From NCBI RefSeq assembly GCF_023072595.1, contig NZ_JALLGK010000001.1, positions 496,001 through 560,000 on the forward strand: a stretch of 64,000 nucleotides of DNA, read 5' to 3'. The notes under the pieces are model-generated. The model saw only the letters and a list, made by a program, of their open reading frames with translations. It was not told the origin of the DNA and made no database searches. Origin of the DNA: Streptomyces sp. XM4193 (GTDB taxonomy: Bacteria > Actinomycetota > Actinomycetes > Streptomycetales > Streptomycetaceae). The position numbers and the translations under genes were made by a program. The number at the start of each line of letters is the position of its first letter. The first letter of the stretch is position 1. Below, piece after piece: positions 1-9,576 of this stretch.

Positions 1-1
1 C

Positions 2-1390
2 AACACCGTCATCACCAGCCCCGACACCGACGCGGACTTCGTCGGGGCTGTGTTCGTCGCCCCGATCACCGAGGAGCTGGCCAAGGTCGCGGCCATACTG
101 CTGCTCTTCCTGCACCGCCCGCGCCAGTTCACCGGCCTGCTGTCGGGAATCGTCGTCGCCGGGGTCGTCGCCACCGGCTTCGCCTTCACCGAGAACATCC
201 TCTACATCGGCAGCGCCTACGGAGAGGACCAGGAGTACGGCGTCGACACCGTCTCCGCGACGGCGACCACCTTCTTCGTGCGCATCCTGATGTCGCCGTT
301 CGCCCACCCGCTCTTCACCATCATGGCCGGGCTCGGCTTCGGTCTCGCCGCCACCCGCGCCGCCGACCGCCGACTGCCGCGCGTGCTCTACCCGTTGCTC
401 GGACTGCTCGGCGCGATCGGCCTGCACGCGCTGTGGAACGGCACCGCCTCGCTGAACGGTTTCCTCTTCCTGACCGCGTACGCCCTGCTGATGGCTCCGC
501 TCTGCGGCGGGCTGATCTGGCTCTCCGTGCGACAGCGCAACAAGCTGCTGCGCACGGTGCGTTCGGTGCTGCCGCACTACGCGGCCCAGGGCTGGCTCAC
601 CCCGCAGGAGGCGTACGGGCTCGGTTCGATGAGCACGCGCTGGGCGGCCCGTGACGTGGCCCGCCGCGAACGCGGCAGCGCCGCGGCGAGAATCGTCGAG
701 GAGTACCAGAACACCGCGACGGCGCTGGCGCTGCTTCGTTCGCGTGCGGCGCTGATCGCGGTCGAGGAGTTCACCGAGCGCGAGGCCGCGCTGCTCGAAC
801 GGCTGCTGGAGCAGCGGCCGTTGGGCAGCCCGTACACGACCAGGGCCTCCCAGCCGCGCCCGCTCTACTACGCGCCCCACCCGGGCCCCGGCGCCTGGCC
901 GCCGCCCCAGCCCCACCCCCGCCCGTACGGCCCGCAGTACGGCTCGTCGTACCCGCCGCCGTACGGCCCGCAGTACGCGCCGCCGAACAGTCCCGGCACG
1001 CACCCGCCGGGTCCGTCGGGTCCGCCGGGTCCGCAGGGTTCGTGGGGTCCGCAGGGTCCGCCGGGTCCGCAGGGTCCGGTCGGCCCGTCCGGTTCGTGGG
1101 GGCAGGCGCCTCACGTCGCCGACGGGTGGCAGTCGCCGCCTCCGCACGCCGGTCCGCCTCCGTACGCGGGTCCGCCTCCGTACGCGGGTCCGCCTCCGCA
1201 CGCGGGTCCGCCTCCGTACGTCGGTCCGCCTCCCCACGTCGGTCCGCCTCCGCACCCTCCGCAGCGACCGCCGCACGCGCCGCAGGGGCCTCCGCCCCGG
1301 CCGTACGCGCCGCCCCCGCCGGACCAGTCCCCGCCGGTCCGGCCGCAGGGGTCCCCGCCGCCGTACCCGAAGGAGCGTCCCGGTGAGTGA
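2..1390 (+). CDS. PrsW-family intramembrane metalloprotease, 5' end off the window
   Basis: The reading frame is open to the left edge, so the start lies outside. The visible part begins within the membrane domain. It shows the PrsW (M82/CAAX-like) motifs EELAK (visible residues 24-28), FAFTEN, a conserved His in FAHPLFTI and another in LHALWNG, set in several hydrophobic segments. PrsW proteins are membrane proteases; in Bacillus one cleaves the anti-sigma factor RsiW, but no substrate can be inferred here. The last ~190 residues are Pro-rich: a collagen-like Gly-Pro-Pro/Gly-Pro-Gln stretch, then six 6-residue AGPPPY-type repeats (18 bp units, about 1141-1255). It overlaps the next gene by 8 bp, which suggests coupling. 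Confidence 0.82.
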   Translation, partial: NTVITSPDTDADFVGAVFVAPITEELAKVAAILLLFLHRPRQFTGLLSGIVVAGVVATGFAFTENILYIGSAYGEDQEYGVDTVSATATTFFVRILMSPFAHPLFTIMAGLGFGLAATRAADRRLPRVLYPLLGLLGAIGLHALWNGTASLNGFLFLTAYALLMAPLCGGLIWLSVRQRNKLLRTVRSVLPHYAAQGWLTPQEAYGLGSMSTRWAARDVARRERGSAAARIVEEYQNTATALALLRSRAALIAVEEFTEREAALLERLLEQRPLGSPYTTRASQPRPLYYAPHPGPGAWPPPQPHPRPYGPQYGSSYPPPYGPQYAPPNSPGTHPPGPSGPPGPQGSWGPQGPPGPQGPVGPSGSWGQAPHVADGWQSPPPHAGPPPYAGPPPYAGPPPHAGPPPYVGPPPHVGPPPHPPQRPPHAPQGPPPRPYAPPPPDQSPPVRPQGSPPPYPKERPGE

Positions 1391-2189
1391 ACGAGCCGTC
1401 GCCGAGGGGCGGTTGACGCCTCCCGGAACCGTGCACGTACGCGACTTCGGTCCCGTGCCGCTGCTGGAGCCGCTCTGCTATCCCGGCCGGCCGGTGACCT
1501 CCCCGACGCTGCTCGACGGGGAGCTGCTGCACCGGCTGGACCCCTCGTACCCGGTGGCGGCCGGGCGGGTGCCGGTGCTGGCCGTGGGTTCCAACGGTTC
1601 GCCGGCGCAGCTGAGTCACAAGCTCGCTCGTGCCTCCGGGGTCTCCCGCACGGTTCCGATGGAACCGGTCCTGGCGCAGGGGCTGGCGGTCGGGCTCTCC
1701 GGCCACGTGAGCCGGGTCGGTTATGTGGCTGCCTCGCCCTTCCTCGAACCGGGGGTCCGCGGTTCGCTGCTGCTCACCTGGCTGGACCCGGACCAGCTCG
1801 CGCTCGTGGACTCCACCGAAGTGCCCAACTACCGGCGGGTGTTCCTGCCCTTCGGGGCGGTGCCCGTCGCCCGGCCCGACGGCAGCCGCCCGGCTCCGGA
1901 GGGGGCGTACCTCTACGTCAACGCCCGCGGCCTGCTCGGCCGGCCCGACGGCAGCCTGCGTCCGACGACCGACCAACACGCCCTGCTCACCCAGCTGTTG
2001 ACGGAATCCGCGGCACTGCGCGGGCTGTGCGGCAGCGATCCGACTCCGCGCGGCTGGCTCCGACGCGCGTCCGAGACACCGGAGTTCGCGAACGGTGCCA
2101 CCCAACTCCTGGAACGCGAGGGCCTGTTGGTGGAGCGGCCGGACTTCGACCGCTTCACCCCCGACCCGCCGCACCGAGACCCCGCCTGA
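1383..2189 (+). CDS. Conserved actinobacterial protein with GGCT-like features
   Basis: 268 residues from a GTG that overlaps the stop of the PrsW gene by 8 bp, so the two are probably translated together. The segment around residues 65-80 (LAVGSNGSPAQLSHKLA) resembles the YGSN...S motif that opens gamma-glutamylcyclotransferase-like folds, and STEVPNYRR (about residues 141-149) resembles the later E..Y.R part of that fold. This is pattern matching only, and the enzymatic activity is unknown. No signal peptide or membrane segment is visible, so it is likely cytoplasmic. It ends 49 bp from the convergent sdpI-like gene. Confidence 0.72.
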   Translation: MSERAVAEGRLTPPGTVHVRDFGPVPLLEPLCYPGRPVTSPTLLDGELLHRLDPSYPVAAGRVPVLAVGSNGSPAQLSHKLARASGVSRTVPMEPVLAQGLAVGLSGHVSRVGYVAASPFLEPGVRGSLLLTWLDPDQLALVDSTEVPNYRRVFLPFGAVPVARPDGSRPAPEGAYLYVNARGLLGRPDGSLRPTTDQHALLTQLLTESAALRGLCGSDPTPRGWLRRASETPEFANGATQLLEREGLLVERPDFDRFTPDPPHRDPA

Positions 2190-2238
2190 GCGCCCGCCCG
2201 AGACCGCGCCGGAACGCACCGTGCCGGAACTCCGGCGC

Positions 2239-2832
2239 TCAGTCCGCGGATCGGCGGGCCCGGAGGTACTGGGGGGCGAAGACGGCCGCTTCGACCGCCA
2301 GGCCGATCGCGCACCACAGAGCGACGGCACCCGGGGTGCTCTCCGTGGTGATGCCGGCGAGGGTGAGTGCGACGACGGTGGTCACCACCGTCGATAGCCA
2401 GTAGCCGAGCACCGCGCGGTGCCGTACGCCGGGGTGCGGGCCGTCGCCCGGTCCGAGCGCTCGATGGCCGAGCAGCGAACCGACGCCCAGCAGCACGAGC
2501 ATGGTGCACACCGCCGTGATGGTGATGGCGCTGTGCTGGGACTCGGTGGAGACGAAGAACGCGGAGACGCCCGCACCCGTGGTGAGCAGCCCTCCCGCCA
2601 CCAGCCAGGGAGCCGCGACTCGGTGCACGGTCTCCCAGTTCTCGTCGCTCGCCATGGAGCGCCGGGTGCGCAGGCCGAGGAAGGCGTTCTTGCCGAGCAG
2701 TCCGCGCTGCGGCAGCAGCCCGGTGCCGATGACGAGCAGTCCGCCGACGCCGAGGGCGAGCGCCATCAACAGCGCGGTGCCGCCCGTCATCTCGTCGGAG
2801 GCCGCGAGAGTGACTGCGGAGTGGCCGTGCAT
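2239..2832 (-). CDS. sdpI: SdpI-family membrane protein, probable immunity to the SdpC-type toxin
   Basis: 197 residues. The ATG at 2832 has AGAGG about 7 bases upstream. About five hydrophobic helices are visible, and between helices one and two sits the family-typical cytoplasmic stretch GLRTRRSMASDENWETVHR. In Bacillus subtilis SdpI is a membrane protein that protects the producer from the SDP toxin and also sequesters the repressor SdpR. Here it is the last gene of a four-gene minus-strand unit, 92 bp after sdpB, so the immunity role is inferred from family plus position. No SdpR-type ArsR gene is adjacent. SdpI-family proteins without a toxin partner also exist, but the neighbours here make a true partner likely. 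Confidence 0.85.
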   Translation of the reverse strand: MHGHSAVTLAASDEMTGGTALLMALALGVGGLLVIGTGLLPQRGLLGKNAFLGLRTRRSMASDENWETVHRVAAPWLVAGGLLTTGAGVSAFFVSTESQHSAITITAVCTMLVLLGVGSLLGHRALGPGDGPHPGVRHRAVLGYWLSTVVTTVVALTLAGITTESTPGAVALWCAIGLAVEAAVFAPQYLRARRSAD

Positions 2833-2924
2833 ATGTGTACCTCTTCGTTGGTCTCTGCCGGGTCGGTGAGTGTGTCGACGGAGCGCCAGGTGCCAGGTGC
2901 CAGGCGCCCGGTGCTCCGTGGCCG

Positions 2925-4090
<1,166 letters not shown>

Positions 4091-4094
<4 letters not shown>

Positions 4095-4705
4095 TCCTTC
4101 TTGTCGCTGCGCGCGATCTTCTCGCATGACACGTCCAGGATCTGGTATTCGGCGGGGATGGCGGAGACGTCGGAGGCCCAGGCCCAGGGCACCGGTTCCT
4201 GGCGGGTGAGCGCGACCGTGCCGCAGAACCTGGGGTTCTCGGCGCTGATCCTTGCCCGGGCGCCGGGCTCGGGACGGGGCTCCTGCTGCTCCAGGCAGTC
4301 CGCCGGCTCGGCCTCACGGCACTCGCGCCAGTCACCGTCGGCGGCCTTGTTCAGCGCGCCGATCTCGTAGTCCTCGGTGCGGGTGGACCGGTCCAGCCCG
4401 AACCAGGTGTCGGCACGGGTGTACGGCCGGTACGAGAGCCGTTCCCAACTGCCGTCCCGGTGGCCGAAGACGGCGTTCTCGTGCTCGCGCGGAGTCCGGG
4501 TGAAGAACGACCACCCCTGGGCGGTCAGATGCCGGACGGGGTCCGCCTTCATCCGGGTGTCCGTGGAGACGACCGCGGTGGACGGCAGGTGCAGCATCGT
4601 CAGGGCCAGCACCAGCGTGCCGCACACCGCACCGCCGTAGGTGAAGGTGCGTCGCGCCGCCGCGGTGACTTCCGGAACCCGCTCAGGGGTGGCGTCCTCA
4701 CTCAT
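4091..4705 (-). CDS. sdpA: SdpA-family protein for SdpC toxin maturation
   Basis: 204 residues from an ATG one base after the sdpC stop (TGA-G-ATG). One membrane helix lies at about residues 25-46, followed by the characteristic QGWSFFTRTPREH motif; the rest would be a soluble domain containing several Cys residues. Bacillus SdpA is a shorter membrane-associated protein that acts with SdpB on the SdpC precursor. The gene sits between sdpC and sdpB with overlapping or near-overlapping ends, as expected for a maturation module made in fixed ratio with its substrate. Catalytic residues of the family are not known to me. Confidence 0.88.
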
Positions 4706-4706
4706 C

Positions 4707-5429
4707 TCAGGCGGCCAGTGCCTTGCTGAGTTCCTTCACGCCCTGTTCCACCTCGAGATCCGAAGTGGTGTTCGGCGCCTGGCTGGCCCACAGACCCGTC
4801 TTCCAGACGATGGCCTGGGTGGCGACGGCGACCGTGGTGACTCCCACCGAGTTCTGCGCGGCGGCGACGGACAGCGCGACCGCGGCGACGACGCACACCG
4901 GACCGACGCCGCAGCGCGGGCTGATGTCGTCGCCGACCGGTTCGACGTCGCCGGACTGCACCGCGGTGCGCATGTGCCGGGAGCCGGTCTCCACGGCCTT
5001 CCGCACTGTGATGACGTCGCCGCTGGTCAGATCCGCGGCGACCTTGTCGAGCGCCTTCGGGTCCGTCTTCCTCGCGTGCGCGACGGTCGCTCTGGCTGCG
5101 CTGGAGTACTCGGCCTTCGTCACCCCCTCCGGGGTGAGTTTCAGCCCGAGCTCATCGGCCACCGGGCCCTCGGCGAAGAAGACACCGAGCAGCAGTTCCT
5201 CGGCCCGCTTGTTCGAGACCGGGCTCTCCCCCTCCCCGTGCTTGTTGCCGACCTCGTCGTCCGGGCGTTCCTTGCCCCGGTCGCCGCCGTCGCCCTTGCC
5301 GCTCGACGCGCTGTCGCTGCTCGATCCGCCCTTCGCGTCGTCGGAACCGCTGTCCGACGAACAGGCGCCGAGCGCTGTGACGGCCATGGCGGTCACAGCC
5401 GCGACGGCCGCCATACGGAAGTTCCGCAT
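4707..5429 (-). CDS. sdpC: SdpC-family antimicrobial peptide precursor (cannibalism-type toxin)
   Basis: 240 residues; ATG at 5429 with purine-rich GGAGAGG/GGGGAAG upstream. Residues 1-22 form a signal peptide ending in TALGAC, which fits a lipobox, so the precursor may be lipid-modified at Cys23. A Ser/Gly/Asp-rich linker follows (24-70), then the SdpC-type pro-domain starting at EELLLGVFFAEGPVADELG. The presumed toxin core is residues 172-210: Cys173 and Cys179 in CGVGPVC, then about 30 hydrophobic residues rich in Ala and Val. In Bacillus SDP a disulfide joins two Cys with this same spacing (C141-C147 as I recall) ahead of a membrane-active helix. First gene of the sdpCABI unit. Confidence 0.88.
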   Translation of the reverse strand: MRNFRMAAVAAVTAMAVTALGACSSDSGSDDAKGGSSSDSASSGKGDGGDRGKERPDDEVGNKHGEGESPVSNKRAEELLLGVFFAEGPVADELGLKLTPEGVTKAEYSSAARATVAHARKTDPKALDKVAADLTSGDVITVRKAVETGSRHMRTAVQSGDVEPVGDDISPRCGVGPVCVVAAVALSVAAAQNSVGVTTVAVATQAIVWKTGLWASQAPNTTSDLEVEQGVKELSKALAA

Positions 5430-5813
5430 CTTCCCCGTTTCCTCTCCTCGCACGACGGTGCGGCCCCTCCTGTGTCCGGGACGGGCGTGCGCCTCCCCCG
5501 AGGCGACCGCACCCCACCGCCCCGTGGCCCGGGACGGCTCGGTCTGACTTGACCTGTGCCCCTCCCGGCGTTCAGCACGGAGGGGGCACCTTCGAAGTCT
5601 GGTCCGGGGCGGGCGGACGTCACCATCCCCGAACCGGGGGGCCCGAGCCGGGCCATTGACCGGATACCGGGCGAACCGGCCCGTGTAACAGAGCTGTTGA
5701 CCGCGCCCCGGAACTGTCGGCGCGGTCGCCGGAGTCTGTGTGGGGCGTACAGGCAATCGTGATCGGGTGCCGGCCCCTGCGGTGAGCAGTGTCGGCGCCA
5801 GGGGGGAATCAAC
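5430..5813. promoter_or_regulatory. Divergent regulatory region between sdpC and the LuxR-type gene
   Basis: 384 bp without a gene. It must hold the promoters of the sdp operon (minus) and of the LuxR-type regulator (plus, with a GGGGGG purine run just before its GTG). The standout element is a perfect 9-bp inverted repeat, GACCGCGCC at 5699-5707 and GGCGCGGTC at 5719-5727 with 11 bp between. The 20-bp centre spacing places both half-sites on one DNA face. No obvious -10/-35 pair was convincing. Confidence 0.55.
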
Positions 5814-6455
5814 GTGAGCTGTGAGAGTGAACACCCGTCCTCCGCCGACGAGTTGCACACGGCGCTGACCCGCGCGGGCGTCGGGGCGGAGCCCGCGCCG
5901 CAGTTGGGGGAGGCGGTCGTCCGAGTGCCGGGCGTACGCGACGGAGACGGCGGCGACGTCGTCGTCGCGTACGAGCCGCACGGCGGCGACCGGGACGCGA
6001 CGCTTGCGCTCGTGAGTGAACTGCGGGGCACCGCACCGGTGTTGGTGGTGAGCGAGCAGGAATGCCCGCTCTCGCTCCTCACCGGTGGCGCCGCCGGCGC
6101 GGTCCGGGCGGGGGAGGCCGCGGCTCATCTGCGCTGGGCGGTCGGCTTCGCGGCTGCGGGCGAGACCGCGCTCTCGCCGTACTACGCGGCGAGCGTGGCG
6201 GACAGATGGCTGCGACCGGTGCGGGGTGAGCAGGCACGTCAACGGACGCTCCGGTTACAGGCGTTGACGTGTCGCGAACGCGAGGTGCTGGAGCTCGCGG
6301 CGGACGGCATGCCCAACCGGGATGTCGCCCGTCGGCTCCACATCTGCGACGACACCGTGAAGGACCATCTGCGCGCCGTCTACCGCAAGATGGGCGTGCG
6401 CAACCGCTTGCAGGCCGCGCGCTGTCTCTGGGAGTCGAGGGCGGCGACCGTCTGA
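5814..6455 (+). CDS. LuxR/NarL-type regulator with an in-frame TTA codon
   Basis: 213 residues from GTG 5814. The N-terminal part looks like a degenerate receiver domain (VLVVSEQECPLSLLTGGAAGAVRAGE) without a clear phospho-acceptor Asp. The C-terminal HTH is canonical: LTCREREVLELAADGMPNRDVARRL, then DTVKDHLRAVYRKMGVRNR. Codon 148 (6255-6257) is TTA, the rare leucine codon read only by the bldA tRNA in Streptomyces, which delays translation until development starts. I noticed no other TTA codon in the window. It is divergent from the sdp toxin operon, so it is the obvious candidate regulator, but that link is inferred from position. Confidence 0.85.
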   Translation: MSCESEHPSSADELHTALTRAGVGAEPAPQLGEAVVRVPGVRDGDGGDVVVAYEPHGGDRDATLALVSELRGTAPVLVVSEQECPLSLLTGGAAGAVRAGEAAAHLRWAVGFAAAGETALSPYYAASVADRWLRPVRGEQARQRTLRLQALTCREREVLELAADGMPNRDVARRLHICDDTVKDHLRAVYRKMGVRNRLQAARCLWESRAATV

Positions 6456-6480
6456 CCGGACGCGCCCCGCCCGCGTACGA

Positions 6481-6521
6481 CCGGTGGGCCGCGAACAGCG
6501 GAGTTGTTCGCGGCCCACCGG
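6481..6521. terminator. Bidirectional terminator hairpin
   Basis: Perfect 17-bp arms, CCGGTGGGCCGCGAACA (6481-6497) and its complement (6505-6521), with a 7-base loop. It lies between the convergent LuxR-type gene and the small SH3-like gene, so it can stop both transcripts. Confidence 0.85.
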
Positions 6522-6623
6522 ATGCGTGACACCGGGGCCGAGGACCGGGCGCGCGCCGATCCCGAGCACGCCGCGATCGTGCCCTGCCGGGCGGCATGCA
6601 ACAGCGGTGTCAGGGCCGGGGGT

Positions 6624-6935
6624 TCAGCAGAACCAGCCGTTCTGGACCCAGCCGCGGCGGTTGATGTCGCCGTAGGCGAAGCCGTAGACCCAGTTGCCGC
6701 CGGGCTCCTCGACGCGGAAGGTCTGGCCCTTCCTGAGCGTTCCGATCCAGGCGCCGTGGGGTGCGGTGGCCCGGACCGCCAGGTCCTCGGCGCAGACCGT
6801 CTTGCGTTCGGCGGTCGCACCCACCGAAAGTCCTTCGGGTGCAGTGGCCGCCGTCGCCGGAGTGGTCAGGAGGGTGACTCCCATTACCAGCGAGGACGCA
6901 AGCGCACCGGTGGCGAGCAACGCATTTCGCTTCAT
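6624..6935 (-). CDS. Small secreted SH3-like protein
   Basis: 103 residues. A Sec signal peptide (KR, hydrophobic core, cleavage near ATA-ATA at about residue 30) precedes a ~70-residue domain with the look of a bacterial SH3: AVRATAPHGAWIGTLRKGQTFRVEE ends in WVQNGWFC, and two Cys (in TVCAEDL and at the C-terminal residue) could pair. Bacterial SH3-like domains often bind cell wall or other extracellular partners. The gene lies 34 bp after a second small secreted protein of similar size, suggesting co-transcription. No function is established, and the description rests on size, signal and fold pattern. Confidence 0.75.
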   Translation of the reverse strand: MKRNALLATGALASSLVMGVTLLTTPATAATAPEGLSVGATAERKTVCAEDLAVRATAPHGAWIGTLRKGQTFRVEEPGGNWVYGFAYGDINRRGWVQNGWFC

Positions 6936-6969
6936 CGGTCATCCTTCCGTTTCGGAGATTCTTCCGGGG

Positions 6970-7281
6970 TCACCAGGAACCGAAACCGCCGAGGCATTCG
7001 ACACGGACAAATCCCCAGTCATTGGGGCCGAAGTCGAATATCGCCGCCCAGCCGTTGTACACCGGGTGTGCGCCCCGTGTGTGGCCCACCTTGTTTCCCT
7101 TGCCGAGAGTGCGCTTGAGGCCGACCGGCCCGTTCGCACTGTCGTAGTTGGTGTACATGCTGGCGCTTTCGCAGGTGATGACCGCGTGGTCCGGGACCGT
7201 GGGGTCGGCCTGTGCGGTGGGCGCGCTGAGTGCCACCGCCCCCAGGGCCAGCGCACAGGTGGTGACGATCGCCCTCTTCAC
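6970..7281 (-). CDS. Small secreted SH3-like protein
   Basis: 103 residues; GTG at 7281 with an ideal GGAGGT seven bases upstream. Signal peptide to about residue 26 (ALS-APTAQA-DP), then a compact domain with ESASMYTNYDSANGPVGLKRTLGKGNKVGHTRG, typical of bacterial SH3-like modules, and two Cys (ITCES and VECLG) suited to a disulfide. First of a two-gene minus-strand unit with the similar 6624-6935 protein; the two share design but little identity. The strong ribosome site suggests it is made in quantity. Role unknown; possibilities include wall binding or a morphogen-like surface protein. Confidence 0.76.
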   Translation of the reverse strand: MKRAIVTTCALALGAVALSAPTAQADPTVPDHAVITCESASMYTNYDSANGPVGLKRTLGKGNKVGHTRGAHPVYNGWAAIFDFGPNDWGFVRVECLGGFGSW

Positions 7282-7938
7282 GAATACGACCTCCAGGAAC
7301 AGGTGATGCTGGTGAATGTCGGTGAATGGTGCAACGGATTCATCGCGTTTCCGGGAGGCGTCGAAAGTTCTTGTCCGCCGGGGGAAGCTGACGGTTTCCG
7401 GTTGCTTCGCCCGGTCGGATCAGTCCTTGTTGCGCCGATTCGCGCGAGACGGAACTCCCGCCGAAGCGGCACTACTACAGCAGGTTTCCGGGCCGGCCGG
7501 AAGGGCGCCGATGTGAAGCCTTTTATCGGGCCCATGAAACCGAGTTGTCGGGCCGGTGAAACCGAGGCGGGTTTCCTTTTTGCCCCTCATCCGCGGGCGG
7601 CGTGCCTTCCCCGCCCGCAGGTACCGGAACGGCCCTGAGACCCGCTGCGTCCGACGTCCGATCTCCAGATGGCCCATGGCAGACGTCTCACCGAGGTGGA
7701 AACCGGTGACAGACTTCTGGGCGGAGCCCAACCGCGAGGCGGTGGTGTCGCGCTCTCGGCCGTCTCCCCGCACGACAGCACGCTGGTCAGCGGCCTCGGC
7801 GGGGCCGGAACGCCGCGCCTGACTCGGGGAGTTGGCCCGAGCCCCGTGCGTACGGTGCCGGCCGGCGACGGCGGGCCCACGGTACTCCTGACCTGCGTGA
7901 GCCTCGCGTCGGTCTGACAGAAGAGGGTTTGTCTCAGC
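7282..7938. promoter_or_regulatory. Gene-free region upstream of the small secreted protein pair
   Basis: 657 bp between the divergent SH3-like unit and the MFS gene. The part nearest 7281 is less GC-rich than its surroundings. Two direct repeats sit at 7526-7547 and 7548-7569, each containing TCGGGCC followed by TGAAACCGAG, 22 bp apart (about two helical turns), a candidate operator for the minus-strand genes. An 8-bp stem (7593-7600 with 7611-7618) lies further on. No credible gene seen. Confidence 0.45.
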
Positions 7939-9228
7939 GTGACCACTGCATCGAGCCCCGTGAGCCCGGGCCGGCAGGTGGAGCCGGAGCGTCAGAGACC
8001 CCCACGGGGCCTGACCCTTCCGTTCTACTGCTACGCGGTCTTCTCCAACTCCCTGTTCCAGCGGGGTGTCTTCGTCCTCTACCTGTTCCACCTGGGCTTC
8101 TCGGCCGGTCAAGTGGCGCTGCTGCAGGCCCTGTTGTACCTCGTGAGCGCGGTGGCGGAGGTGCCGACAGGGTTCCTCGCCGACAGGATGGGCCGCCGTG
8201 CCAGCATCGTGACCGGTCAGCTGATGACCTCGCTGTGCCTGATCGCGGAAGTGACGTTCTCGGGCTACCCGACCTTCGTCGGGATCTTCTTCCTCTACGG
8301 CGTCGGCATGGCCTTCGTCTCCGGCACCGATACGGCCCTGCTGTACGACACTCTGCGCCGCCGAGGACTGGAGGACCACTACGTCAGGATCAAGGCCCGG
8401 TACGTGACGGCCGGTTCGGTGGCCATGGCGCTTGCCATCGCGCTGGGCGGCTCGTTGCAGGAGGTGTCGTGGCAGCTGGTCTATCTGCCCGCCGCCGGGT
8501 GCCTGCTGGTGTCCCTCGTCTTCCTGACCGCCGGGGTGGAGGAGATCCGCGGCAAGGACGTCGCCGACCTCGACGCGGCGGCGGAGGACGATGAGAACAA
8601 GCCCTCGGACGGTCCGCAGTCGGGAAAGCGGGAGGTGCTGCGCAGCCTCACTCCCCGACTGGCGTCGTTGGTGCTGGTCTCCGGGCTGATGCACGCCACC
8701 ATGACGCCGTACTTCATCTTCGTCCAGGAGGGGCTCGACAGCCAGGGCCTCCCCACGTTCCTGATCAGTGTGGTCGTGTCCGTCGCCTTCCTGATCGGCG
8801 GGTTCGCGCCGCTGCTGGCCGACCGCGCCGAACAACGCCTGGGGATGAGGGTGTTGGTGCCCGCCACGCTGGTCGTGCTCATGCTGTCGCTGGCGTTGAG
8901 CGGGGCCGGGGTGGCGTGGCTGACCGTGGTCGTCTTCCTCGTCGCGGTGGGCGCGCCGGACCTGACGGCCGTCGTCGTCGACGACATGTTCAACCGCAGC
9001 GTTCCCTCACGCTTCCGGTCCAGCCTGCTCTCCATCATCACCTTCGTCGAATCGTTGCTGATCGCCTGCGGCTACTTCCTCCTCGGCCGGCTGATCGAGG
9101 CGCTCGGGCCCGACACCGGGTTCCTCTTCTATGCCGCGGTTCCCGCAGTGGCGCTGGTCCTCAGCGTTCCTTCTCTCCTGAACGGGCGCTGGGTGAAGGT
9201 GCTGCAGGGCACCCACCCGAACTCGTAG
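7939..9228 (+). CDS. MFS transporter
   Basis: 429 residues from GTG 7939. Twelve hydrophobic segments are expected; the loop between helices 2 and 3 carries the MFS signature GFLADRMGRRASIVTGQ. A soluble linker (about 195-230, Asp/Glu-rich) separates the two halves as usual. The family moves small molecules by proton coupling at the cytoplasmic membrane, often drugs or sugars, and the substrate cannot be read from sequence. It stands alone in its orientation. The sequence resembles actinobacterial MFS proteins annotated as efflux pumps, but no resistance or biosynthesis gene is adjacent. Confidence 0.88.
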   Translation: MTTASSPVSPGRQVEPERQRPPRGLTLPFYCYAVFSNSLFQRGVFVLYLFHLGFSAGQVALLQALLYLVSAVAEVPTGFLADRMGRRASIVTGQLMTSLCLIAEVTFSGYPTFVGIFFLYGVGMAFVSGTDTALLYDTLRRRGLEDHYVRIKARYVTAGSVAMALAIALGGSLQEVSWQLVYLPAAGCLLVSLVFLTAGVEEIRGKDVADLDAAAEDDENKPSDGPQSGKREVLRSLTPRLASLVLVSGLMHATMTPYFIFVQEGLDSQGLPTFLISVVVSVAFLIGGFAPLLADRAEQRLGMRVLVPATLVVLMLSLALSGAGVAWLTVVVFLVAVGAPDLTAVVVDDMFNRSVPSRFRSSLLSIITFVESLLIACGYFLLGRLIEALGPDTGFLFYAAVPAVALVLSVPSLLNGRWVKVLQGTHPNS

Positions 9229-9244
9229 ACCGGCACCGCCCGCC

Positions 9245-9299
9245 CGATGCCCGTCCGGCGTCCGGCCGATGCCCGTCCGATGCCCGTCCGATGCCCGTC
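9245..9299. repeat. 11-bp tandem repeat in a gene-free gap
   Basis: Five 11-bp units, four of them exactly CGATGCCCGTC (9245, 9267, 9278, 9289) and one divergent. It lies in the 348-bp gap between the MFS gene and the SGNH hydrolase (9229-9576), which otherwise shows only a less GC-rich stretch around 9480-9560 likely to hold the hydrolase promoter. Confidence 0.8.
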
Positions 9300-9576
9300 C
9301 GGCGAGCGGTCGCAGTCGGAACGGGTGCGGCGCCGGTGCGGGCGGATTCTCCGCCGGTCCGCGGTGCGCGACGGCGTCCTCCCGGTCGGTGGTGACGCCA
9401 ACACAAAAGGGGTGTACGGCGGAGAACTGTGCGTGCGGGACACCGGAGCGCGGCATTCCGACGACGAAACGCGAACGGGAGTACGTATTTTTCACCGCTT
9501 CCCCTGTGCAACTCCCGTACGCCTGCTATCTCTTGGATGCTCTTCTTCCCAACCCCCCTCAATGAACGGGAACTCG

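Noticed and set aside
7282-7938. Small genes in the region upstream of the MFS gene
   Set aside because: Frames lack ribosome sites and coding bias; the area is better explained as a promoter region.
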